Source: Mermis nigrescens
Taxonomy: Eukaryota > Nematoda > Enoplea > Mermithida > Mermithidae
Assembly: GCA_036768485.1 (NCBI GenBank)
Contig: JAVLUZ010000756.1
Span: forward strand, 142,129 to 206,128
Direction: 5' to 3'
Length of the DNA stretch: 64,000 nucleotides
The notes below the pieces were generated by a model. The model was not told the origin of the DNA, ran no database searches, and saw nothing but the letters and a program-made list of their open reading frames with translations. The position numbers and the translations under genes are program-made. Each line of letters starts with the position of its first letter. The stretch's first letter is position 1. Below, in pieces: positions 1 to 19,994 of the stretch.

Positions 1-9896
<9,896 letters not shown>

Positions 9897-9991
9897 TCCT
9901 ACGTCTCATTGTCAGTGTATTAATTTTAGATAAACGTGATTTTGCATCTATCTGTGCATTTGCAATCTGTGCATTTGCAAGTTAATATCGC

Positions 9992-9997
9992 AATAAA
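9992..9997 (+). terminator. Probable DHFR polyadenylation signal
   Basis: AATAAA about 95 bases after the DHFR stop codon, in an otherwise non-repetitive stretch. The position suits a short 3' UTR. Cleavage has not been shown. Confidence 0.55.
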
Positions 9998-10070
9998 AAT
10001 GGGTTTGGCGCACGCGTAAATTATGTATTCAAATGGCAACTGACAACGCAGGTAAGTAGGTAGATAATTC

Positions 10071-10494
10071 TATAGTCTGTTTCACACAAGTTTGGGCATA
10101 AATTTTTAAAACCAACTCCGATAATAAGCCGAAGGATTGTGATTATAGCATTGATTTGATATATAATTATCGTAATCCGCCGACTTACGAGCATGCGTGG
10201 GCAGCACCAAAATTCTGGTGGGTGCAAGAATTTCTAAAGGTCAAAAAATGACCTTAAATGGTGGTATGGCGAAAAGAAACCATTTTTCAACGTTTTTCAT
10301 CGAACACTATCCATTGGCATCGAAAAATTGCAAAAAAAACAAAAATTTTCGAAAATATGAATTCTGGGGGGTATTTTGCTTTCTAGGGGTATTTTGATTT
10401 CTCCGGGGGTGCATACCCCCCACGCCTAAGTGTGCTTACGAGTACTTTCGAAAAAATTCTCAAATGCCCAACAAACTTTGTGAAACAGACTATA
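10071..10494 (+). mobile_element. Mariner-like MITE (family M) with nested family A copy
   Basis: TA-flanked, inverted ends TAGTCTGTTTCACA / TGTGAAACAGACTA. The family A copy 10192-10434 sits inside with its own 8-bp duplication. TA target use suggests Tc1/mariner. Confidence 0.72.
10192..10434 (-). mobile_element. Family A MITE, copy 5
   Basis: 243 bp, perfect duplication CTTACGAG (10184-10191, 10435-10442). Nested in mariner-like element 10071-10494, about 300 bases after the DHFR stop codon. Confidence 0.92.
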
Positions 10495-10531
10495 ATTTTT
10501 AAACACGACTGTTTGCCATGAAGTAGTTTTG

Positions 10532-10690
10532 AAAAATGAGCTTGCTAAGAGAGAGAGTCGTAAACCAAAAGAAAGTTAAAGTTTAAACCTACAATTACAT
10601 TATGAAGAGAATTCTCTTCATAATGTAATGGCAGGTTTAAACTCTAAGTTTCTCTTGGTTTAAAACTCTCGCTTAGCAAGCTCATTTTCA
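10532..10690. repeat. 159-bp near-perfect palindrome
   Basis: Centred on GAAGAGAATTCTCTTC (10604-10619). The arms carry ATGAGCTTGCTAAG / CTTAGCAAGCTCAT at the outside. A matching half with the outer flank (CGCTTAGCAAGCTCATTTTT then ...ACAGTCGTGTTTA) recurs at 46292-46345. Confidence 0.88.
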
Positions 10691-10694
10691 AGAC

Positions 10695-11002
10695 TAAATT
10701 TATTTTAATAATTTTACAGGGCAGGTGGCACATTATTTCCTGATAATGCAGCTTAATCCACGAAATTTTCGTGTAACACTTTATAGTGAAAGAATGTTTC
10801 GACTTTTCACACCGAAAAGGTTTTGAAATACCGTTAATTCCCCCTTTTTGATAACGCCAGTGGGTTCTAAACTGTATTTTTAGCTTCAGCTCACAATCTC
10901 AGAATATTTAGAGAATACAAAAATTTATAAAGAATGTAATGCTGAAAAATGCTTTTTAAAAATTAACGATATTCAAATGAAGTTCAACGGTAGCATAGGG
11001 GG
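10695..11002. other. No feature recognised
   Basis: AT-rich sequence between the palindrome and the family A relics. No ORF over 60 codons and no repeat match within the window. Confidence 0.5.
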
Positions 11003-11040
11003 ATTCAGACAGACCACACGTTGACATGATGGGTTTACAC

Positions 11041-11291
11041 CACACCTGGGCGTGGGGGTATGCATTCCCCGAGAAACTAAAATACCCCATAAATCAAAAT
11101 ACCCCCCCTTAGAATTTAATTTTTAAAATTTTTTTCGTTTTTTCGCAATTTTTGATGGTACTGGATAGTGTTCGATGAGAAACGTCGAAAAATGGTGTTT
11201 TTTCGCCATACCACCATCTTTAGGGCAATTTTTCGACCTTTGAAAAATCTTGCACCCCCCCCACACAGAATTTTCTCGCTGCCCACGTATG
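11041..11291 (+). mobile_element. Family A MITE, copy 6
   Basis: 251 bp, perfect duplication GTTTACAC (11033-11040, 11292-11299). It may lie inside an older relative bounded by ATTCAGAC at 11003-11010 and 11396-11403. Confidence 0.9.
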
Positions 11292-11299
11292 GTTTACAC

Positions 11300-11931
11300 C
11301 CCCGCAGAAGTTGTGAAACTCTCAGATAACTGTATGTAGACCCCAGAATTCTATTTTCAGTAGACGTCCCAGAATTTTCTTGCAGCTCATGTATGATTCA
11401 GACCCCCGAGAAAGCAAAACACCCCTACAAATTAAAGTAGACCCCCAGCATTGAATTTGTGATAACTTTTTTGCCCCTTCAAACCTACCAGAGTTCGGTT
11501 ACTGTCCATGTGTGTGGTGTAAGTGTTTGAGACCATTTTGCGTAATAGAACATTGTCATGGGTTATGTACATATGTCACGCTCACAAGTGGAAGTGGGGT
11601 TCGAACCCTCCCAGATTAACCCCAGTATTCTATTTTAGTAACATTTTTGACCCTCAGAATTTTCTTGCTGCCCATGTATGGTCACCACGCTACTTACGTG
11701 TAAATAAATCATAGATTTGTAAGGGTGCACTGTCACCTTACTCGGCTTTGCCAAGGCTTTATCTTTCTGGATCGGCCAGTCATAATCGTGCAGTCAGCCC
11801 AGGCGCACTTTATTATCGCCTGCCTACAATATGCTCGTTTTGTGTTTTTTTGCTTTACACTATTTCGTTTAATTATGTTAATAGTCTTCGCTCTGTTTAT
11901 TTCCGTTTGACCCTCCGCTAACCACCATATT
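11300..11931. other. Relics of family A-like ends before the LTR element
   Basis: Degenerate fragments such as CCAGAATTTTCTTGCAGCTCATGTATG (11370-11395) and CCAGAATTTTCTTGCTGCCC (11654) suggest several overlapping old insertions. No gene. Confidence 0.45.
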
Positions 11932-13175
11932 TGTAAACGTAGCCGGATGCTACGTTCACTTGCTTACTTATGCCCGAGACTTAAGCTCACGCGCTCGCAC
12001 AAAAGGCGACTCGGGGTAAGGCCCGGCCTATCAAGATAGCCCGGCCCTCTACTGCGCGCACCTAGTGAAACTTACTTACTTAACCCCTTTTGAGATTAAG
12101 TACCTAAATAATGTAAGTTCCCCGGAAACCTAATTGAGGGCTCAAAAAGATTATTATTTAACTTGTTTTGGGACCGAATTCCGGTGCTTGAAAATATTGA
12201 AGGTTCCTAAGTATAGTGTAGCACAAGGACAGAATTCAACAGCACGGAAATTCAACCGAGCCCAACATCGTTAATTAAATAATTAATTTTTACAATATTT
12301 TTGGACAGAAAATTATGAAGCAATAAAAAACGCGACAGCATGAAGATGCATGCTGCCGACTGTCGTGTTACGCTAATTGGTTAAAAACAACACTATAATT
12401 ACGAGGGCACGTAGCCCGCCAACGGCATACAACAAATGTTGTGAAGGCACACAAATAAAATAACAAATGCGTAGGGGCGAAAAGAGCCTGCCCACTACGC
12501 GACGAATACGACGAGATTTCCCTGCAGCCACACAGGGGAAAAACACAGGGAGACTACGTGCGGAAAAATACGTCGCACGGAAAAGAAAACAGGCACAGCA
12601 TAGAAGCTGGCGAAAAACCGGGAAGCTCAATGTAAAATGAAAAAATCTTAAAGTGCCGGAATGATCGTAATATCGTCAAAACTGCGCTCGCACGCAGTTT
12701 TAAACGATACGAAAAAGAGGCGTATCAAACGCGGACAAAGAAACGCGGAATGGATCTACGAGAATAACAATAGGCCTATGGGCAAAGCTTACGGTAAAGA
12801 ATGTACAAACAAAATAGACACGAATATGAGACACACACATATGGAGTTTTAACACACGTATGATATGATAGCACACATACCAATTCGTACTCAAGTCGCA
12901 TTAAGCCCGAGTGCCCATTTTCCTATCCCGGATTTTTATTGAAAATATGTGTGGGAAAGGAAATGAAGATATGATAATTTTAAGAGGGAAGGTGGTCCCG
13001 GGCGACACACTAAAGCGTTACGCTGAGTGGTCGCGTACGTGCAAATGGAAATTAAGCACAAAATTGAGCATCTGGGGCAAACAGTCATCGGAATGTATGT
13101 ACAACATAGCACAAAACGAATGGAATTTCGCGTTGAACCAACGCAGCGAAAATGGGGTGTAGAGCCATCTCTACA
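11932..13175 (-). repeat. 3' LTR of the Gypsy element
   Basis: 1244 bp, TGTA...TACA, same length as the other LTR. Differences cluster at 11942-11948, in a small inverted repeat CGTAG...CTACG near the edge. Possible polyadenylation signal at 12935-12940 on the minus strand. Confidence 0.95.
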
Positions 13176-13182
13176 CTCCCCC
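13176..13182 (-). promoter_or_regulatory. Probable polypurine tract
   Basis: GGGGGAG on the element strand abuts the 3' LTR. This is the expected place for plus-strand priming, though the tract is short. Confidence 0.5.
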
Positions 13183-13372
13183 GGATATCGAGAAAAATTT
13201 GCACGCAGTGCAAATTTTTATGCACAAAACGTTTGTGCGCAAACTTTTTGCGCAAAGACGGCCACAGCGTGGAGTCGGGCGATTATCGATTCGTGTCAGC
13301 AGATCGAAGCGGGATGCTGACACATTTTTATGCACAAAACGTATGCATGAAAATGTATGAGATGACGTACGG

Positions 13373-15065
13373 CTACGTCAAACAATTGAGCAGCGGGAGA
13401 CGAAAAACGGTGCGTCGACGACGCGTAGACAACGTGGTTTTGTGCAACGTACGGAATAGACTGTTTGCCCGGGACCCGGAGAATTTTGATTGAAAAAATA
13501 ATTTATGATAGGAGGGCAGGTCACTCGGCTTAATTAGTATTGAGTACGAAAGGCTCAAATTATGGACAAATTGAGAACACATATGGACAAGGACAATAAA
13601 ATGAATCAAAGACAGACAAATACAATGAAATAACAAATATGTTTTTTGGGAAAAATCAGAAAAGTATACAGCAAAATAAAAATATACATGGAAAATAATG
13701 AATAACGGAGATATGTAAAAAGATAGTGAGAAAAAAGGTCCTAAGGTGGAGAGAAAAAATTTGGGAAAAGTGGCTGCAGGAAAATTAACTAGTAAACAAA
13801 AAATTTTACGGAAAAAATGATAAAACAAATTAAACAAAAATATACAAACTGCTGGCGGTTGGTACGTCGTCCTGGCACAGCAAAATCAAACGATGAGCAA
13901 ATAATCAAGTGCGGCAATCCGGTTGATCGCGAGGCAAATACGACTGAGCGGTACGACGACCGTCAGTCGTGCGCAAATAATCTGGCGTAATGCGCGACGT
14001 AGAATGAGCGCGGTTGTTTCCTCGCGACGGAATAGGCGTAAAATGCGGCGCGGCAATTTGCTGCTGGACAGGATAATGATCCTGCGATTGCGTAACCAAA
14101 ACGCGTGGCACAGATACAGTCATCAGAGCTGGGCAATGCGGCGCAGCGGAATCGCGACGGCGATGATTGTCTAAACGCGACGGACGTGGAATACGATGGC
14201 CCGAAGCAGACGGTTGGGCTGCCGGTTGAGCAGGAGTTTGCAAAGCCGCTCGTTCGGCTCTACTGGCGTGGCGTAACTGACGACTACGTTTGACACGATT
14301 ATAATGATGTTGATGCAACGTAAGACGTTCAGTAGGTTGCGACGAAACGTTCGGCTGACGAACCGTAGAAGTAATAGCAAAATCGGTAGTACGGCGAATA
14401 TGGTACAATTGTGGCGTTTCGCTCAATAGCCTGCGTAGACTCCACGGTCGCGTCGCTCTTGTTCCATGCAACGACGGCGTAAAGCAATTTGACCTTCAAT
14501 AGATAAATTGACGGTAGATTGACGCATTTTTGTGGGCGGCTCATCCGTACGAGTTGCAGACGTCGTCGCGGCTGCTTAGGTGGCTGCGAACTTCTACTAA
14601 TTGGCCGGGAAGACTTACATCCAAGTAACCTTGGATTTGTTGGCGTGCAGCATAGCGTGAAAAAACGAGTGGACACGTGATTGGCGGATTGAGTGCATGA
14701 TTGAATTAACTGGATTTGCTTATGCGCTGTGAATAAGTCAGTAGTTGTCTCAATAATTTCAGGGAACTCGATGAAAACTTCTTTTGGAAACGGATTGAAA
14801 GCTCTTTCCACCAAAAAAATCTAAGCACTTGTCGGATCTGTTCGACCATGCGCCAAGCAATTCAAGGTTCTCGATACCAAAATTTGAATCTTAAAAACCG
14901 ATTGTCGAGAAATTGAAGCAGTAGTAGCACGGACATGAAAGTCGTAGATTGAAAAGACGGAATGAAATGGAAAGTTGACTTGTATTCTTCGAAAAACTCG
15001 TTCATTGAACTGAAAATATCAGCCATTTGGCGAATTGTTAAAGCCAAAGGAGCATGAATGCTCGG
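13373..15065 (-). pseudogene. Third reading frame of the retrotransposon, 3' part (degenerate, unknown)
   Basis: Continuation of the third frame beyond the nested hAT element. The reading resumes with a Phe/Leu-rich stretch (SSMNEFFEEYKSTFHFIPSF, about 14990), then open stretches at 14329-14814, 13905-14471 (rich in His, Gln, Arg, Pro and Thr) and 13373-13837 (Phe/Leu-rich). None matches a family I know. Composition suggests a low-complexity, basic tail rather than a fold. Confidence 0.35.
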
Positions 15066-15791
15066 GCGCAGGCCAGTGATCGGACCGAGGGTACTTTTGG
15101 ACTCTCGACCTCGGCCGAGGCCGAGGAGCCTCAGAATCCTTGACCTGCCAAGGCCGAGGCTCGAGGATGAGGGTAATGCCGAGGGTCAAGCCTATATACC
15201 TATACCCATAAATAGTGCTCTTAGAATATTTTGTATGCACATGAGCTAGAGAATAATCGTAATATTGAACACTTTATCGAATGTCATTTTCAATAATAGT
15301 AGATTAAATGTGTGAAGGATTTATTGAATAAAGTCAGCAGAATGAAAGCATACTTAATTTAACAAGTTGCCGTTGAAGACTTTGAAAAGTTAATAAAAAA
15401 TATGGCTGAACAAGCACTTAAAAACTTTTATTACTATACATAAATAAGAAAACAGTGTCAAAGAAATACGAACAAACGAAATAAGCTAAGTAAAGACAGA
15501 ACTGTAGCCATTGTTGTGCTCGCTTTTGCGGTAATGCATGTTTAAACACGCTTTTTCAGTCATCCAATTCTGGTGTGGTAGGTAATATGACAGAAACTGC
15601 ACTGTACTTTCCTGATCATAGTTTCCCAAGGTCCAGAGTTGAGGGAAGGGTGAAATCCCAAAATGGGGGACCAGTAAATTAAGTAGTGTCTTTGTTTGAG
15701 CGAACAAATTTTTGTAGATATTTTATTTTTAAAACAAACACGTTTTTACATACTGCCAGTGTGTGATCTGCAACCGGCATGCAGTCCTAAA

Positions 15792-16184
15792 CAGTGTTTT
15801 TTTGTGCAAGATACCTTTTTACATGAACAAAAATGGTATCCAAAAGTCTTTGAACATTTTGTACATGCAAATTTTTGTGTACTATTATATATAGTATGGT
15901 ACAGCAGCGATTTAGTGTGGTAAAACAGGGGTTTTCGACCTTCGGTAGCGTATCTTAGCTAATTCCCGTGTCTCTGAATATTTGACATTTTTTCCATTCT
16001 AAATGCAAATTCTACTATTTTAAAGATATATAGGACAGACAATTACTGATGCGCCAAAAATTTTCGGGAATTTTACACCTTTTTACAGTTTTTGTCTCTC
16101 CAAAAATCTTTGTGCATGTACAAAGACGGTCCCGAAAAGTCTCTGTACATTATGAAAAATCTTTGCCGAATACAAAAAACCATG
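15792..16184 (-). mobile_element. Family B MITE inside the hAT-like element
   Basis: 393 bp, CAGTGTTTTTTTGTGC end on the left and ACAAAAAACCATG on the right. Perfect duplication GTCCTAAA at 15784-15791 and 16185-16192. Third level of nesting: MITE in hAT in LTR element. Confidence 0.88.
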
Positions 16185-16850
16185 GTCCTAAATGTGATAA
16201 TTCGGCCTGGATATAGTTCATAAGATTATTTGGCGCGAAGCGCCGAAATTTTTATGAGCTTTTGATGAAATTTACACATAAAACTTGACTGAGAAAGCTA
16301 AAACAACTTTTACCTACTACAAAATCAGAAATATTACAGATATTGTAATATGCCAATTAAATCTTGTAATAAGCACTACTGTGCTTAGAAATCCAATGCA
16401 ACATCAGGATAAATCAGTCAATTTTATCTTTGAACGGTAAAAAAGTGCAGTTATTAAATAGTACTTATTCCGCATAAAATTTTTAAAAACAGTATAAATA
16501 GATCCAAAAGATATATAAATCTGCATCAAGATGCCTAGATTACACAAAAATTGATTTTGGAGTGTTTATTTCCCTGCTTCAATCTAAATACAGTATATTA
16601 GCGATATTTTGCGCGAAGCGCCGAAAATTTTTTGAAATTTCCTGAAATATTCTGAAAAACGATATAATTAATATCACTTTGTCCAAGAAAGTATTTTAAC
16701 ATTGTATAAAAATGGATCCAAAAAATGCGCGAGCCAAAATTGATTTTTGGCAAAACCTGCATTTATTGGCCATTTTTAGAAGCGTTTTTGCGATTTTCGG
16801 CCGAAAATTCGTAATCGTTTACGCCCTCTCCCATAAAAATGGCCGAAAAC

Positions 16851-17110
16851 CATACGTGTAACAGGAAGGGCTTTGGGGAATTACCACCCACCCAGGGTTG
16901 GACGTCCTCCCCTTACCCTTCCCTCCAACGTCAGAAAATTTTGACCCACCCTCCTCATTTTTGGCGAAAATTTGCGCTTTGTTGGCTATTTTAGGTGCTT
17001 TTGCCATTTTTGACATAGAATTAGAGTCGCTAATCCCCCACCCGAAATTTCTAGCCGTTACATGTATGCCGAGGAGCCCCTCCCAAAATTTTTGAGCTAT
17101 TACATGCATG
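16851..17110 (+). repeat. Family H repeat
   Basis: Bounded by CATACGTGTAACAGG and GAGCTATTACATGCATG. Interior ACCCCC-rich with TTTTTGGCGAAAA, as in 45805-46050 and 56926-57126. Nested in the hAT element at 15074-17653. Confidence 0.5.
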
Positions 17111-17661
17111 TTGTTATAGTGACAGTTTGTCTATTTACTCTTGCTTACATTCCAAAAATACTCCATCACTTCGGAAAATTCTAATAGTTAGCTGCACTTT
17201 TGCCATAGTAAAAATTAGGTTCAAAAATATTCAAAAGGTTTTCACCAAAAATCGTCTGACAATGACTTGAGTCTTGTACCCTGAGAGGGGGGTAATAAAC
17301 TCCCTCACCCCTCCCTTCGGGAATGTGTGTTTCCGATCCATGTAGCAAGCATGAGAATTAAAACTTAGTCATCACATGAATAATAAATTGGCACTTTGCT
17401 GTATGTAACTTTGTGTAACTGGGTACGCGACTGAAACCACAAGAAAAGTCTATAGGTAAAAAATAGTCTTTGTACTGCAGATGCATTCTAAATAGTTAAT
17501 ATTCAACGGACATATTAAACTTATTCAAATTTGATTTTAACCCTTGGCGCCTCGGCACTTTTCAGCCTCGCCCTCGGCGCCGAGGCCGAGGCTCCAAAAA
17601 CGCCGAGGCTTGCCGAGGCAGAGGCCGAGGCCGAGGCCTCGGTCTGATCACTGGCGCAGGC

Positions 17662-19994
17662 ATAAGACAATGCGGGAAAAATTCCGATGGAATTGTGTAG
17701 TTGGCTCGACGCACGACTCGAGGTGGTTCTAGCAACCTTGGATGATTAGCTACGAACTCTAAACCAACTTCATAGACCATTGAACCGGTCGTGACGTAGA
17801 ATCGAGTTGGATGAAAAGTCAAATTGTTGTAGAAAAGACGCGGATGTTGCGTGAATTTGCTGAGAAATGGAATTGGCAAAGCTGGTCGAATTTCGATTGA
17901 CATATTTTGCGCAGATTGCTGACCGCTTAGCACCACTCGAGGCAATGATTGTTGCTTGTTGGCCTGATATACATTGTTGAAACTAGACAAAATACATTCA
18001 ATATGCTCATTTTTGTTCGCAATTAGAGTTTTGATCAGCGGATTGGCGAATTCTTGTCCCAAAAGATTGACAAGATGAGCTCGAAAATCTTCTGTATACA
18101 TCCAATAGGCATGTTCAGCTGCCTGGCTCACGAAGAAATCTCGTTTTTGGGCATATTCTTGCGCTTGTTGCTGGTTAAGCAACAGTGGCGCATGTTCCTT
18201 TGGTTCTTCGTGATACTCGTCCACAACCTCTAAATCTTTTAAAAATCTTTTGTGGACAGCATGATCAAATTCATCTTCCAATTTTCGAATATGATCGCTT
18301 TTTTCTTTCATTTTGCCTTCCGGAACGATCAGATATTTGTAACTGCAAGTTGGCTGATTTTGCATCATCCTTTCTTCTTCAGCTGTGATTGCTGGCTGAG
18401 ATGTTTGTGGAGGCTCCGCTACATCTTCAATTGGACTTCCGGAAGCTCCGTCGACAACTTCAAAAACTTCTTCATCATAGTCGAGGGCTTCTTCCTCATT
18501 TTTGTAGACTTTATTAGGATATTTGTGTCTGGCCGTGAGACAGAAGTTGGCGCACTTGTGCGCTGATCATTGTCGGTAGACTGAGGTGCAGAGACCAAAG
18601 GAGTTTGAGACAAAGATGCAGTCGATTCTTGCAACGCTTCTGGTGCTAACGTGAAAGCTGGTTGCACCATTTTGATGTCTGATTTGTTATCATCATCGTC
18701 ATATTCCTCTGCGCTCTCATCAAAGCTAGAGTTAGAATGTCTACGATCTTGTTTTCACTTTTTGAATTCTTCAGCCTTTTCTTTCTTTTTCTGTTCCACA
18801 ATATCTCTGCGTTTGATTCTCTCAGCGAGCTCTGCTTTAGATTTAGCAGGCATTGAGCCGGCTTAAGCCAAAGGCATATCAAATTTTTGATCCTTTTTGA
18901 CTTTTTGATTTCCGGACATTTCATCTCCGGCAAATCGCTCTCTATTGGTTGGAGCCGTTAGAGCGATATACGAGCAATCAACTGCATGACGCACTATCAA
19001 AAGATACAGATCCAGAGCACCGAGTGGATTGGTGATTAGATATCGAACCATATGATCTGGCAACGGAGCTCGATTCCAAGCGTGACCTACTGCCATTCTG
19101 GCTGACTGACAAATTTGTAGGTTGAACATATACTGTGCGTTTGAAGATGATGATTTCCCGGAGTGGTTGCCACAGTTCTGGTGAAATTATTGGCGAGCGG
19201 AAGAGTATCAATTATTTGAGCCTCGAACACGTTGCGTTCGAATAACTCACGATGCCTCTGACGCTGACGGCGACTTTGCTGATAGTGTTCCCAAGCAAAA
19301 AGACGTGTTGCATACACATTAAAATATGCAATGCGATCATTATCTGATCCGTGGCAAGCTAAGGCAACATCGGATAGTCAAATGGTGAACAACTCATGTA
19401 GACCAAAAGGCGAAAGTGGGAACTGTGCGACGTCCCACACAAAACTTGACCACGAACTGTCGCGATTTTAATGAAACGGACAAATGGACCATTTGAATTG
19501 TGATGTGTGGCCCTTATGGCCCGATACTGATCATCCCATTGGGAATATGGCAAGAAAACGCGATCATTAACAAACTCTGAGTCGAAGCCAAAAAGAAAAC
19601 GACCATTTAAGGCATTCATCGGCGCAAGAATAGCGATAATGGCCGCATATGACTCTGCGGGCGAATCTACGAAAACTATATGGATATTGCTGGCTGGGAC
19701 ATATGGCGCAGTCAGTGGCGCTCTGCCAAAATGCTCAAAATACCAATGACGTTGAGCCATGATACAACAATAACGCTGAGGTTCAGCACGCGGGCTTACA
19801 GGCGTTATATCGGCAATGAAGCCGGCACGCCCAACATATGGAGACTCTTGACCCGTAGGTCCTAAGCGTAGCTGCAAGCGTGCAGCTGCCGCATGCAAGG
19901 CTATGAGGAATTCTGTGACATTGGACGGCGTGTGGCTGTTGCAATTGAACTCTGGACGGTTGTTATCCAAGTTTTCTGACAGTTTGTTGGACAT
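17662..19994 (-). pseudogene. Third reading frame of the retrotransposon, exonuclease-like N-terminal half (broken)
   Basis: Starts at ATG 19994 inside the end of pol. The first 211 codons contain RFLFGFDSEF, like exonuclease motif I (Asp, Glu). After single-base shifts near 19380 and 19150, and TAA 18863 and TGA 18758, the other two frames carry LACHGSDNDRIAYF and WNRAPLPDHMVRYL...ALDLYLL, which recall motifs II and III of RRP6/WRN-like DEDD 3'-5' exonucleases. A Lys/Glu- and Asp-rich region follows, then from about 18500 a 268-codon stretch up to the hAT insertion at 17653. No signal peptide, fusion peptide or membrane anchor was seen, so it does not look like an envelope. The exonuclease call is an inference from motif order. 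Confidence 0.5.

Larger units (their letters stand above)
15074..17653 (-). mobile_element. Non-autonomous hAT-like element nested in the retrotransposon
   Basis: Perfect 8-bp target duplication GCGCAGGC at 15066-15073 and 17654-17661. Terminal inverted repeats CAGTGATCGGACCGAGG and CAGTGATCAGACCGAGG (one mismatch). Both ends continue into GC-rich (CCGAGG)-type subterminal repeats (15100-15190 and 17545-17645). No transposase ORF. The 2580-bp body includes family B copy 15792-16184, a family H repeat near 16851-17110, and two GGCGCGAAGCGCC palindromes. Confidence 0.9.

Noticed and set aside
12373..12894. ORFs on both strands, duplicated at 26977-27502
   Set aside because: They lie inside the LTRs and are duplicated only because the LTRs are.
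13905..14814. Possible envelope gene in the 3' part of the retrotransposon
   Set aside because: No signal peptide, cysteine pattern, fusion segment or membrane anchor; composition is low-complexity His/Gln/Pro/Arg.
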